Shown: piece by piece, positions 22,631 through 34,349 of the stretch | How the letters are laid out: each line of letters opens with the position of its first letter | Position numbering within the stretch: the stretch's first letter is position 1 | Origin: Chaenocephalus aceratus | Lineage: Eukaryota; Chordata; Actinopteri; Perciformes; Channichthyidae | Length of the DNA stretch: 64,000 bases | Direction: 5' to 3' | NCBI GenBank assembly: GCA_023974075.1 | Contig: CM043799.1 | Location: forward strand, 5,008,928 to 5,072,927 | Translations under genes and position numbers: made by a program | Notes under the pieces: generated by a model | Told to the model about the DNA's origin: nothing | Database searches by the model: none | The model's input: the letters and a program-made list of their open reading frames with translations, nothing else

Positions 22631-23472
22631 TAGTGGTGCACGATAATTATCGGCCCGATAATTATCGGTACGATATTAGGAATTATGACGTCATCCCGAT
22701 AAACCCGATAAAAGTATTAATAGCCCCGATAATATACAATATATTTTTTGGGTAAAAAAAAAGACAAAAATACTGCGGTGTGGGTGGATTGGGATGAGGG
22801 GCGCTTGTTTTTCACTCGGCTCCTCCCGTTTTGCCAGTACTGTGGCATTAGTGGTTTAGGAAGAGGGGAGTTCTTCACAAATCCAGCGCTCCCTAACTCA
22901 TGCCTGGCTGTGACGTAAATGGTGTGCGGCCGTGAAGCCAGGACAGTAAACAAACATGTCGTCGGTAGTATGGGACTATTTCAAAGTTTGAGTTAGATAG
23001 TTCGCTTGCTATTTGTATTAACACATGCAATGCAGAAGTTCCACGAGGAGGGAAAAAGGCAACGAGCTATAATACTTCCAACCTGATTAGTCACCTGAAA
23101 CATCGCCATGGCTACGATGGTGTGTTAAAAGCATACGAAGACGCCTGCGCTGCTAAACTAGCGGTGAATCCAAAGCCAGCTGCAAAGGCACCGGGGCTTT
23201 TACCTATCGACGAGGCTTTTGAAAAAGGCAAAAACTTTATTTGGGAAAATAAATATGGTCACTTTGAAGTCAAAACTGTTCTTGGCTTTGTTTTGTTCAT
23301 AGTGGTAATGCTCATGTCATTTGCTCACTACTAGTCTTTTTTTTACCACCAGGTGTGCAAAAACTACAGGTACATTTATATATATATTATATTATTATCG
23401 GTATCGGTATCGGTCTTGAGAAGCAGGAAGTTATCGGTATCGGTTTCAAAAAACCAATATCGTGCATCTCTA
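22631..23472 (+). mobile_element. hAT element with ATCGG-rich ends, copy 2
   Basis: Starts TAGTGGTGCACGATA and ends TATCGTGCATCTCTA, with perfect 8-bp duplication ATCAGTAC at 22623-22630 and 23473-23480. Same family as 14355-15322. 842 bp, non-autonomous. Confidence 0.93.
22955..23334 (+). pseudogene. BED-finger N-terminal exon of hAT copy 2
   Basis: MSSVVWDYFK near 22955 and then, in another frame, SYNTSNLISHLKHRHGYDGV followed by LKAYEDACAAKL. W.YF and SNLI.HLK..H are BED zinc-finger landmarks of ZBED1-like hAT transposases. The first Cys pair is lost around 22990-23030 and the catalytic domain is absent. Confidence 0.65.
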
Positions 23473-23864
23473 ATCAGTACTGATTAGTTGTTTGTTATAT
23501 GATCACTTTAAACAGGCTATTGCAATATGAGGAAAAACATCACACTTTAGCTAAATGCAAACAACTTATAAGCAAAACACTTCAGAATCAGAAATCAGTA
23601 TCACAAATACTTTATTAATCCCCCGCAGGGAAACTGTGTTAAAAGTACTTAAAAGCGGGTAATGATTAACGTTACCGACCTTTTTTATGTCATGTCAAGA
23701 GTTGGATGTCAACGCCACTCAACTCAAACAAGTGTGACAAGCAATTCACTAATCTTTTCAAATATTCAGTTACAAAGCTAGTAGCAAGCTAAGTTAACAT
23801 TACATAGCTGATGCTGAGCTAAACATGTTTGCTAACCGTCCATGCGTTAATGTGACTGACCTCT

Positions 23865-24010
23865 CCGGGTGAGTTTTCAAGTGCCTGATGAAATTCGACG
23901 TTGTTGCGCCAGCATCCTTGATTTTGATATTGCAGACTTTGCAGTGTGCGCTCCTTTTGTTGGTGCCGCCGGCGTTTTGTTCGAAGTTTTTGTAGTTGAA
24001 CCTAATTACA
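23865..24010 (-). pseudogene. BED-finger exon of outer hAT, unit A
   Basis: On the minus strand: GTNKRSAHCKVCNIKIKDAG followed by ATTS..FIRHLKTHPE, a BED finger with CxxC and HxxxH. It agrees with the minus orientation of the outer hAT. A copy lies at 24236-24345. Confidence 0.65.
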
Positions 24011-24235
24011 AGCGGTACAGCCGCAGGTGGCCGCCGGTCGCCATTGTGTTACTACGAGGTAGTAACAGAGGCGCGCACGTCTGCGTAATGAGCCCGGCTA
24101 AAATAACTGGATGGCCTACCTGCCTGTCAGCCTTCCATCTGGGCACACACTTATCTCGTGCCCTCACTGGTCATGTGCGCGTTCGTGTGTGTTGGAGGAG
24201 GCGGGCTCTATAAGGAAGTAGCAGCCTCTAGCAGA

Positions 24236-24420
24236 CGTTGTTGCGCCAGCATCCTTGATTTTAATATTGCAGACTTTGCAGTGTGCGCTCCTTTTGTTGG
24301 TGCCGCCGGCGTTTTGTTCGAAGTTTTTATAGTTGAACCTAATTACAAGCGGTACAGCTGCAGGTGTGCCGCCGGTCACCATGGTGTTACCATGAGGTAG
24401 TGCGAGAGGCGCGCACCTGC
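24236..24420 (-). pseudogene. BED-finger exon of outer hAT, unit B (duplicate)
   Basis: About 180 bp nearly repeating 23908-24075, including GTTGTTGCGCCAGCATCCTT and AACCTAATTACAAGCGGTAC. The finger's histidine half is missing; it is cut at GCAACAACGTC. Between the two units sits a segment of the TTAA MITE family (about 24085-24230). Confidence 0.6.
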
Positions 24421-24918
24421 GTAATATGGTTACCATGGTTACCATGAAAAAAAGGAAGGACGCCCGTCAGACGTTTCAGAGTTTCCTCCATGTTAATATG
24501 CCAAAAATAGAAAACACAATGATTGTTCACGAGTCCGAAGTCTTTTGAGCAGGAGTCCAAGTCAAGTCTGAAGTCTCTGTGTGTGCGACTTAAGTGTGAC
24601 TCGAGTCCGAGTCACAAACTCGAGTCCCCATCGCTGCAATCACCGCTAAATGCACTTTAATACAGGGGTATCTACTCTTGCATTTGTTGTATCTCTTGTA
24701 TCTTCTCTTGCACTTTATGTCGTAGCTGCTATATTGTACTGCCATGTGGTAAACTTGTGTATGCTGCTCTTGCACTCTTGCACTTTTTGCATATCATGTA
24801 TTTTGTTTTTGCTATGTTTGTAAAATGTAATTTTCTTAAATGTTTTATGCGAGGGACTGCGGATGGAAATGAGCTCAAAGCTAAATCTGGCACTGTTACG
24901 CTTGATACATTTGATCCT

Positions 24919-26001
24919 ATTGGTATCCTATTGGAAAGACTAGAGCACTTAGTTGGCATACAGGGAACTGCTTTAGGCTGGTTTAGGTCCTATCTATCTG
25001 AACGCTCTCAGTTTGTACGTGTTAACGATGAATCTTCCACGCAAACCAAAGTTAGCCATGGAGTGCCACAGGGCTCAGTGCTCGGACCTATTTTGTTCAC
25101 ACTATATATGCTTCCGTTAGGCAATATTATAAGGAATCATTCTGTAAACTTTCATTGTTATGCGGATGATACTCAACTATATTTATCAATCAAGCCTGAT
25201 GAAATTAATCATCTAAATAAAATTCAAGACTGCCTTAAGGACTTAAAAACGTGGATGACCTTAAACTTTTTGATGTTAAACACGACCAAAACTGAAGTTA
25301 TTGTACTTGGCCCGAAGAATCTACGAAACAAATTATCTAAAGATATACTAACTATGGATGGCATTAATTTGGCCTCCAGTGAGACTGTAAGGAATCTTGG
25401 TGTTATATTTGATCAGGATTTATCCTTTAACGCCCACATAAAATCAATTTCAAGGACCGCCTACTTCCATCTACGTAACATTGCAAAAATCAGGCATATC
25501 TTGCCTCAAAACGATGCAGAGAAACTAGTCCATGCATTTGTTACTTCTAGGCTGGATTATTGTAACTCTTTATTATCAGGGAGTACCAAGAAGTCAATCA
25601 AGTCGCTTCAGCTGATTCAAAATGCTGCGGCTCGTGTACTAACCAGAGTTAGGAAAAGGGACCACATTACTCCTGTTCTGGCTGCCTTACACTGGCTCCC
25701 TATAGAACACAGGATAGAATTTAAAATTCTTCTTCTCGCCTACAAAGCCCTTAATGGGCAGGCGCCATCTTACCTTAAAGAACTCATTATACCCTACTGT
25801 CCTACTAGGGCATTGCGTTCCAAGAATGCAGGGTTGTTGGTTGTTCCTAGAATCTCTAAAAGTACAATGGGAGCCAGAGCCTTTTCTTATCAAGCTCCAC
25901 ATTTGTGGAATCAGCTTCCAGTTTGTGTTCGGGCGGCAGACACCCTATCCGTTTTTAAGAGTGCGCTTAAGACCTTCCTTTTTGATAAAGCTTATAGTTA
26001 G
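24919..26001 (+). pseudogene. L2 reverse transcriptase, C-terminal ~360 codons
   Basis: Contains [34 protein letters not shown] (catalytic YADD), [34 protein letters not shown] and the end [15 protein letters not shown]. It is open throughout, but the endonuclease and the N-terminal half of RT are missing, so it cannot act alone. The longer frame that starts at 24757 reads Rex1 3' UTR before the junction. Confidence 0.85.
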
Positions 26002-26612
26002 GGCTGATTAGATTCAGCCCCTAGTTTTGCTGATATAGGCTTAGTTTGTCGGGGGACATCTTACTTCTTCCTTCTCTCTGTCTATACCCGTGTACTCTCA
26101 TGTTCCGATTAACCCAGCTTCCACAGATGTCCTTCTTTTTGGTGTCTATATACGCTGGGATCCGGAGTCATGGATGATCCTGCGGTCCTGTGTCCTGGAT
26201 CGCGAGCGCTGGATCTTGAGTCGTGGCTGTGGTCCTGGATCATCGGTCCTGGATGGATATCCTCGTGGATTCATCTTCCTATTATACACACATGCATTTC
26301 CAAACATCTGGACTACCTATGTTGCAAATGTATTATCTTTTCAATTTACACACGGCATCTATTGCACGTCTGTCCGTCCTGGGAGAGGGATCCCTCCTCT
26401 GTTGCTCTCCCTGAGGTTTCTCCCATTTTTCCCTTTAAACTGGGTTTTCTTTGGAAGTTTTTCCTTGTACGATGTGAGGGTCTAAGGACAGAGGGTGTCG
26501 TATTGTCATACTGATATTCTGTACACACTGTGAAGACCACTGAGACAAATGTAACATTTGTGATATTGGGCTATATAAATAAACATTGATTGATTGATTG
26601 ATTGATTTGAAT
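24919..26612 (+). mobile_element. L2-clade LINE, 5'-truncated (copy 2)
   Basis: Starts inside RT (about 24919), keeps one open frame to 26001, then a 3' UTR shared with 17.0-17.7 kb, and ends ATAAATAAACATTGATTGAT with (ATTG)n to 26612. It is much better preserved than copy 1. Confidence 0.9.
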
Positions 26613-27672
26613 GTTTTAAGTGTTCATCACTGTGCATTGTCCCCTGCCAAATAAACCATTAAATTAAATAAATAAAAAAGGAGGAGGATTTTAATGTTTG
26701 CCAGTCTGGCTTGCCATGAAAACAACCCTGACAATCTCTTTTTTTTCCCTGTTTCCTCTGTCAAAGCTACAGAAGGGAGAGTACAAAGAAACATATATAA
26801 GCAGGCAGAATGGGATTCAAGTGCTAAGAGGAAGAGGAAGAAAAGATCAGGAGGTGCCGATTATATAAGACCATCACAAATATCATGGTAAAAACCTGAG
26901 AGGGAGCAGGATCTATTTTAAAACCGTGAGCTCAGAAAAAGAGGGTAGTGTGGGCTGATATTTTGCCATCACAGGAAACTGCTTGTATATGAGTGTGTGT
27001 CAGGCGTGTGTTCTCCTCCCTACAGAAACCTGGCAGATAGCGGACTGGGACTTTGAAGACATATTACATAATGCTGACTGGGGATTCTTTTTTACAGTGA
27101 AGCACCTCCAAATAGGTTTCCTCGTCAAACCATACAAACAAAATATTCACAGTTGTTTCAGGATTTTGCAGAACAAATGGACAGTGCTGAACAAATCTGG
27201 ACTGAATAACCCAGGTTTACAGTGACATGTTGGTAAAGCAGTTATACATGCCTTGTTGGATGAAACTAATGATAACATTGATTGGATATTGGACAGTGGA
27301 CCACCTCATTTGCTGGCTATGTATTCTAGATTGACAAGCATATGTTTAGATGCCCCTTATAGAGGCACTACAAAAGGCATCTACTCAGTAACAGTATCAC
27401 AATATAAACGTTATGTTCATTACAAGTCACTGGAGAACGTTTGGTGTTTTGATTTGAGACCCCATTTATATTGTATGTGTAAATAGCAACCATGAAGCAT
27501 TAGAAGTGTTGGTTGCTATGCTTGTCAGCTAGCTGGCCAAACTGCTTTTATTTATTAAACAAACCGTTTTAGAGATTATTTTCCTGCAACTACCATCCAC
27601 CCTCTGAAATGGAGGAAGGCTCATCCCAATTTGCATATACAGAGAACCCAAGGCATGTTGCAATATGCTTAA
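26613..27672. other. Gene-free stretch
   Basis: No recognisable gene or element. A weak in-frame resemblance of ATEGRVQRNI (about 26770) to the gypsy fragment at 42.5 kb is noted but not supported. Confidence 0.4.
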
Positions 27673-27919
27673 AGGTCCCATGTCATGGCCATTTCCACTG
27701 ATCATAACTCCATTGTTGAGGTCTACTAGAATAGATTTATATCGTGCCATTTTCCCAAACTCACATTGGTTTCTCAAACAGCAGTATTTTCTGTTTTAGA
27801 GTTTTACTCGCTACAGGGTGTACTTTGAGGGTTTTGACTCTGCACACCGTTTACATGCATAAAAACTTCATAACACACAAGGGGATGTGTACTAACCAGA
27901 AAATCATGACATGGGACCT
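27673..27919. mobile_element. TTAA-flanked MITE, 247 bp
   Basis: A perfect 15-bp inverted repeat AGGTCCCATGTCATG at both ends, flanked by TTAA (27669-27672, 27920-27923). TTAA duplications occur in the piggyBac and Kolobok superfamilies; I cannot tell which. Non-coding. Confidence 0.9.
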
Positions 27920-27964
27920 TTAACAAACAGAGACATGAGTCTACATCTTACAGGTGCTATGCCT

Positions 27965-28255
27965 AGTTCCTAGCCATAGATGTACGAAAATAACTGAATA
28001 CAGCGTTGGAGGAGGAACCCGTTCATTCTTATGAAAGTTGCTCAGTGGCACATGAAGAGAAAATAGTCTGACAATTGATAACAAAAAAATCCCGGTATTC
28101 CTTGGATCTTCTGGCCATCTCCTGAACCATTGGGTCCAAAAAGCTGCGCCCTTGCATTTTGTCTAAACCATGCCTCCAATCTTCTCCATCACTACAGCGC
28201 CACGTCCGATCTCGGCTCAGTCAAATGAAAGGAAAAAAAGCTAGATTCAGCTATT
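27965..28255. repeat. Unclassified dispersed repeat, copy 2
   Basis: Partner of 10065-10335; see there for the shared blocks. It contains an extra insert-like stretch (about 28095-28160) relative to copy 1. Confidence 0.6.
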
Positions 28256-28915
28256 AATACATGTACACGTAAATTGGGGCAAGTTAATTTACGTAAAATG
28301 ATCTGTTGAGGTTTATATATATCTAAGATGAATGGGTATACAGTATTTACAGTTGTTTGTCTTTGCAATCTTTCTTCCCATAAATCTATCAGTCCAAAAT
28401 AACACTACTATCTTCTAACTTTCGTGTGTTGCAAGCTACATATTTCTACGTGTTGCGCTGAGGGATGTACGGTGTGTGTAAGGTTACACTTCCATAGATT
28501 GGAAAGCAGCAACAATAAGTCCCCCTGGACTTGAGCTACTTGTATTGGTTGAATTGCACAGTTTTTCTAAGTTCGAATTTAACTTTGTGGAAAATAGTTG
28601 GACCAACTCAAGTTTAGGAAGTAAAGCTACTTTACGTCAGTCCTTTGACACACAGCAAAAGTAAGCCATGTTCGGTTTTCTGTTTCTGTCACTAAAAATC
28701 CCCTTCACCATCTAGACCAGGGGTCGGCAACCCGCGGCTCTCGAGCCGCATGCGGCCCTTTAAGCCCTCTGCTCTGGCTCCCTTGAGCTTAGACAAAAAT
28801 AAGAAGGAAATAAAATAAAAGTATTTGTAGGACTATTTATATTTTCTTGCATGGTTGAAAAGTTTCGTATCTGTATTTTGAGGTGATACTGTGACCACAT
28901 ACATAAAAAAACAAA

Positions 28916-29215
28916 ATGGTTTTAATTAGGTCAACTAAAATATTGCGTCACATCCTGCTACGGTCTCGCGCTAGCGCCTTTTCTTGCAGGCGAATAACCT
29001 GGACCCCCAGCGAACTATGGATAAATCAAAGAATAGAAAAGTACTGGAGGAACACAGGATTTTATTCTGCGTGGACAGAGCTATATGTTTTCACAGCAAA
29101 CGATGCTGGTTTACCGGTATGTTTGATATGTAGAGAGAAGTTGTCAAAGGTGCTGCAGCCTTTACGTATCGAGGAACAACCAGGGAACAACACGGGAGAG
29201 GAAGACAGCTGACGA
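28916..29215 (+). pseudogene. hAT-Charlie transposase N-terminal fragment
   Basis: The frame includes FYSAWTELYVFTANDAGLPV followed by CLICREKLSK. W...Y.F......PVCLIC is the BED-like start of Charlie-type transposases. It is cut by the MITE at about 29230; the matching part of copy 2 is at 40330-40500. Confidence 0.6.
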
Positions 29216-29229
29216 TCTTCAGTCATAAT

Positions 29230-30601
29230 TCAATGGGGTATGTCATTTATTTCAGAAACACTTTTTGTTATATTCCATGGAATGCTCTTAACGTCCCGAT
29301 AGCAATGAATATATTAAATGCTTTGACAATAAATACATAAATTTTTTTTATCTCTGGAAGCCGTAGCGCTGTAAAAAGCACGACCAATCATTTTAGACGG
29401 CGCAGCTAAAATAACTTGATGGCCCTACCTGCCTGTCAGCCGTCCATCTGTGCACAAAACTTATCTCGTGCCCTCATTGGTCATGTGCGCGTACGTGTGT
29501 GTTGGAGGAGGGGCTCTGTAAGGAATTCTGAAGGGCAGGGGCGGTTCTAGGGGGGGGGGCAATTCCCCCCTAACACTGACTTTGGACCCCCCTATGGCCC
29601 CCCCTAAAAATGAAAAAAAAAAAGTTTATGATTAACGATTTCTTGGCTGACGGAATAGTAACGATATTTGTCATTCTAGTCGGACCCATTAGAGCAGGGG
29701 TCTCCAACACGTCGATCACGAGCTACCGGTATCTCGCAAGCCCTCAATAGCCCCCACTTTACAAATATGTTTTTGTTTTTTTTTAAACGCAAGCCGTCAT
29801 CGCCACGGAGGAGCACACAGCCTCTGTGAGCAAGCGAGACAGAGAGAGAGAGATAGCGAGAGCACACCTTTATCTACTTAATGTTTTGTAAAAAATCGAG
29901 AAGTCATTCCAATGTGTACTATAGGACAGTTAAAAAAAAACAGTTTGAAAGGGGAGTGATTAGTAAAATATGCATAAATAAAAGAAAGAATACTAAATAT
30001 AGGTAACATAAGATAAGAATAACTTAGTTTAAATTATTTGTTATTGGTTGTGATCATATTCAAAAGACTTTTGGATTATTGAAAAGTATACAGCTCCCTT
30101 CCATCTGAGTGTTGAGAGCTGTATCCATACATTCATTTTGTGCTCAAAGTGCACCAGATTGATGCATTTAACTTCAACATTTAAAAAAAAATCTTCTCGG
30201 GGCTGCATGCCCCCGGACCCCCCTAGAAAAGGTTAGGTCCACCCCCAAATAAAGCAGGTTAAAATAATTAAATTGCATTCATATTCTTTTAGTAAACAGT
30301 GAAACGGGTCCCACAGACCCAAACAGCACACAAAGCATATAATAATGTGTAATGAACAAAATACCAATAACTGTATTGCATTGTTTTCTTAGGTGTATGC
30401 GCAATTACTTCATTATGTCTTTGTCTTTTTCGTTCTGCATTTATTGTGCCCCCCTCAGAAAAGAACTGGCCCAAGCCTGGCCCCCCCCAGTCAAATTGGT
30501 CTAGAACCGCCACTGCTGAGGAAGAGGCAGATTTTTTCCCGTTGTGTATTTTCTAATTCTAGCGCATTCGAGCTGGTTTCTCCATTCCTACCATTCTACC
30601 T
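29230..30601. mobile_element. TTAA-type MITE (AGGTGGGGTAGG family), copy in hAT 1
   Basis: The right end CATTCTACCT|TTAA matches the inverted AGGTGGGGTAGGTAAG start seen intact at 39171. The left end is degraded (CAATGGGGTATG). The body shares long blocks with 40508-40889 and parts with 24085-24230 and 39171-39290, such as CCATGGAATGCTCTTAAC and ATTGGTCATGTGCGCG. Confidence 0.7.
29536..30515. mobile_element. hAT-type MITE nested in the TTAA MITE
   Basis: Starts CAGGGGCGGTTCTAG and ends CTAGAACCGCCACTG. Flanks CTGAAGGG and CTGAGGAA are a diverged 8-bp duplication. The paralogous site at about 40800 reads CTGAAGGAAGAGGC without the insert, an empty site that confirms it. Inside, CAGGGGTCTCCAACACGTCG at 29697 is the start of a further hAT-like sequence with no matching end. 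Confidence 0.85.
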
Positions 30602-30981
30602 TTAACTCTTTTTAGGGTGCAGCTATATGTTTTATTTATTTCAAAGTGGGCACATTTTAATTATATATGTTTTCCTTCACATGTGCAGAGGACTCCCCAA
30701 GTGCTGTGTTTAATTTATTTAAAGTAGGCCTGTGTATTATTTTTAATTCTCCTTATAGGAGTTATTTGTTTCTTATTAGAGGTTAAACAGTTTTATATAA
30801 TGTAGTAAATAGCCTAATAAATGCAAAAAAACTGTAGTTTTTGTCTGATATAACAATACATACAACTTTATAAGCTATCAAGCTATGAAATATGTTTTGC
30901 GGCTCCAGACAAAAAATGTTTTTGGAAAAAGGAACAAAATGGCTCTTTTGGTCAAAAAGGTTGCAGACCCCTGACCTAGAC

Positions 30982-32200
30982 TGTCAATCAAGTATACAGT
31001 AGACCACTTCTCTACCCAACATTATAATACTCCGCCCTTCAAGGCCCGCAACGCCCTTCTTTCCCTCCAAAGACTGCAAGCCAAACAAGGAAAACCATGT
31101 GAGGTTACAAATTGACTTTCTGACGATTGCTTTTTACGTTCATTTGAAAGTTAACCAATTGCTTTTCTTATTTGTTATGCTAGATCCCAATTGATTGTTC
31201 CCGTTGTGAGAAAAAGGGTAGCTATTTAAATATCGTGGTTGCATGTATGATGTCAGAAAATTGAACAGCTGATTTATGAGAAATATTTTAATAGCATTTA
31301 AGAGACATGTGTTAAACTCCTTATAATTTTGTGTAGATAAAATCCGCAATTCACCATCTACCATCCGACTGTAAAAAAACTGTTCATTTATGATGTTCAT
31401 TGAACCATGCATCCACTAACAAGGAAGTGATGTGCCTAACGCTAAGAGGCTGTGCTTGTTTGCCATTGGCAATATCAAAAGCAAAAATGTTTCATTAGTG
31501 AATCTAATACTGTGTTGTAGACATATTTTGGGTCATTTCTTTAATCACATGAAGTTTGAAGTGCTAAACCCACAGGGTAAGCTGTCATTACATCATAACC
31601 TATAAACTAACTATCTGGACCCAAAGTGTGTTTCTATTTAATCGTTGGAAATGTTATCAGTAAATATATTTTACCATTTGCTTATTTATTTATTTCATTT
31701 CATTATTTGTTTGTTTTCATACAGAGCTTACTGATTATATCACTTGAATTAAATCTGAAATGACTCACATACATCACAATACTTGAAAAAAGGTTTGATT
31801 CACTGCCTAATTGAAAATGAATCTCTCCTGGTGTGTTCAGTTGTCACACACTGTTCAGCTGATATGACACACCCCATGATGTCCTCCCCTCTGTCAGCAG
31901 AGGTGTCGGGGTCACCTTGACAGAAAGCAGTGTCACCCTCCTTTTTTCACAATGGGGAAACAGGCAAAATGTTCAGGCAACAAGACATTCTGTTTTTGAA
32001 ATTCACGTCCTGTTTGATTGATTTGAAATAAATAAATCACTATTATGTCACAGCATTATTGCCAGCTCTCTTGTCCTGCTTTATGTAACACCCTGTAGGT
32101 GAAGCCAGTGCATGTTGTCTCTTTGTGATGTATAGCGCAATCTGGTGGTTCACATTACACACTACTACCACTGTTTAAATACAACATTATTGTATGTACT
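30982..32200. other. Gene-free stretch
   Basis: AT-rich sequence with no supported feature. Confidence 0.4.
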
Positions 32201-32257
32201 TATTGTAAGTCGCTTTGGATAAAAGCGTCAGCTAAATGCAATGTACTGTAATGTAAC
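32201..32257 (+). repeat. L2-type 3' tail fragment
   Basis: GTAAGTCGCTTTGGATAAAA followed by GCGTCAGCTAAATG and ATGTAATGTAA. Tail only. Confidence 0.65.
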
Positions 32258-32790
32258 ATTAAAACGGGAAAGGAAATGTAACCAAATACAAAATTAATAT
32301 AACAATCTCCCAAGACTTTGCCGCATTTACTATCATCACGTTTTAAGTGAAATCTTGAAAATATAATTTGATGTTGACCTGCTCATGAATCATGATGACT
32401 TGGTTGCCGTAAATTTGCATTATTTTTCTCATTTAGGTTGTGGGCAAGGAGTGGTAGCTTTACTGCATTTCTTGTGAAAACGTAAAATGAACCTGCACTA
32501 CTAAAATTTAAATTTTGGTTTCAATAGTCTAGATTAGAATCATGGACTGCAGATACTGTACATTTTAGAAAAAGTGGCTGTTAACTTTATGAGGCTTCAG
32601 GAGAGAAAGAAAAACTGTTCCATACATTTTATGACGATAATTTCACGAGGGAGATAAAAGAGTGAAATGTAAGTAACCAAATATCCAAAGTGTTTAAATG
32701 TAAGTCTGGAGAACTCCAAAAGGTCTTCTTATTTGTTTTCTTTAAACAGCACGTGACTTTTTTTAGTGTAATATAAATGGTACATGCGCA

Positions 32791-32872
32791 GACGAGGTGG
32801 CCGAGTGGTTAAGGCGATGGACTGCTAATCCATTGTGCTCTGCACGCGTGGGTTCGAATCCCATCCTCGTCG
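32791..32872 (+). tRNA. tRNA-Ser (anticodon GCU)
   Basis: 82 nt. Acceptor GACGAGG pairs with CCTCGTC; the D-arm region is TGGCCGAGTGGTTAAGGC (A box); the anticodon stem ATGGA/TCCAT closes the loop CTGCTAA, with GCT at 32824-32826; the long variable arm expected of tRNA-Ser follows; the T arm holds GGTTCGAATCC (B box). A TTTT run at 32877-32880 fits a Pol III terminator. No intron and no encoded CCA. It reads AGC/AGU serine codons and looks functional. Confidence 0.97.
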
Positions 32873-32880
32873 GATATTTT

Positions 32881-34349
32881 CATTTCACGAGACAGATCAG
32901 GGATTACTAATATGGATTAAAAAAACTAAGATTACGGAGTAAATTTGTCTAAAGACCTTTTAAATTTAATGCCAGAATGTATTATATGTCTTTAAAAGCC
33001 AAACATTGTATGTGGTAAGCAACACAATCCATTTTAATGTAACTAGTACTGGCAAAGAGGTAAAAATGCAGAGCGTGCATAAAATAAAATGGGAATTCAA
33101 GAAGTACTTGAAGTTAGCAAAGTGGGTTTTGCGGTCTTGTAACATGCGCCGTCCACGTGAACAGCTGTACAAATGCCAAACCACCAGCACGTGATTTTAT
33201 ACAGGACAGGGCTGCACGACTAGTTGTGCATGTTCTTACCTTGATAACTCATCAAAAGGTGTTGACAGTGGCTGCTTCTTTGCGTTTGTCCCTTGAAAAT
33301 TAATAAAAGGTACACCTTATTATAAAACCCGGAAATGTCTATAGACAGACAGTCGTTGAATGGGGTTTGTTTAACTTGGAGAGTGCTCTCAAATGCTACC
33401 ATCTAGTGGTAACAGAACACAACGACACTATTTCCATCCACATTTTGATTGAAGACCTTTCCAACTAAATAATTGCATTCATGTGCACAATATGCTACGC
33501 GTCGTGCATGCTGGCTCACTATACATGTAAATTGTATTAGTATGTATTGTTATGACCGAGCAAAAATGTCTGCTGTGAATCATTTTCAGTATTACTAGGG
33601 TATTCAAATATAGCCAAAAATACACACAACTTGAATCTGCTGCTAAATTAGATTTCTATCAATTATTACACTTCTAGTGTGTGTCTTACTGTTATAAGGA
33701 GCAGAATAAACGTTATATATCTGTGAGGAAACATCATAGAAATAAGAGAGTATGACGCTGAGCTCAATCAGAATTTTTATTTTTTCAAGCAATTAAATAT
33801 AGCATTCTATGGGTACAAAAACATGTCTAAACAAAATTGGTTGGCAATTAGCATGTTGACATTCCAGTTGACTCTTTTCAGAACAGAAGTATTCTGCTTT
33901 GTTCCTGAGAATTTAACCAAAGATAGAAGTACACATCACCTTGTCCCCTGGCAACTCAGCAAGTGTCCAGTCTGTCCAGCAAGGTGTTTAAATATATCCT
34001 CTTAGCATTATCTAAATCTAAATTTAGACCATCTCCCATGGTGCAAAGAGACACACCTTGATGGGTAAACACACTCTTCATGTGGGGCATCAGTTCCTTT
34101 TGGTCCTTTTTTGTAGAAAAAATATGATCACACAGAGTACGGGAGGCAATCTTCTTCGCATTCACACATTTAAAAAAGCTACGATACCAAGTGCTGTAAT
34201 TTACAATACACTATACAATTAAAATTACATGATATAAAGTTGTTGGTTCAAGATAAAAAATAGATCAACAATGCCCTCACACACAACACCAGACTCAATT
34301 TGTGCTATAAAGCCAGCTCCTGGATGTTTGTCCTCGTATATTCGGCCGT
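32881..34349. other. Gene-free stretch
   Basis: No convincing coding or repeat feature. Small ORFs here look like chance. Confidence 0.4.

Larger units (their letters stand above)
22364..24636 (-). mobile_element. hAT element with CAG(A/C)GATG termini inside Rex1
   Basis: Starts CAGAGATGTTCAC and ends GAGTCCCCATCGCTG. A perfect 8-bp duplication CAATCACC lies at 22356-22363 and 24637-24644. The ends are rich in AAGTC/GAGTCC repeats. On the minus strand it carries a BED zinc-finger exon present twice. It was later hit by the hAT at 22631-23472. Confidence 0.9.
20430..24918 (+). mobile_element. Rex1/Babar LINE interrupted by three later insertions
   Basis: The Rex1-like RT order is VPSSWKVATVTPIFKSGD, SNYRPISILPCVSK, FLSNRKQCVLVNG-type, VPQGSIIGPLLFSLYINDLP, MYADDAVIFVH, FKYLGVILDSNLTFKKHIKK and CFTNWSFA. 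The 3' UTR resumes at 24637 and ends with GGGACTGCGGATGGAAATGA, a Rex1-type 3' end. A solo LTR (20716-21043) and a hAT (22364-24636, itself holding another hAT) split it. The L2 copy begins right after it. Confidence 0.85.
28718..30973 (+). mobile_element. hAT-Charlie element, copy 1, with nested MITEs
   Basis: Starts CAGGGGTCGGCAACCCGCGG and ends GGTTGCAGACCCCTG. Flanks ATCTAGAC (28710-28717) and ACCTAGAC (30974-30981) match at 7 of 8 bases. It holds an N-terminal transposase fragment, a TTAA-type MITE and, inside that, a hAT MITE. Copy 2 is at 40012. Confidence 0.88.

Noticed and set aside
26694..26891. Possible gypsy pol fragment near ATEGRVQRNI
   Set aside because: The similarity to 42.5 kb is too short to separate from chance.
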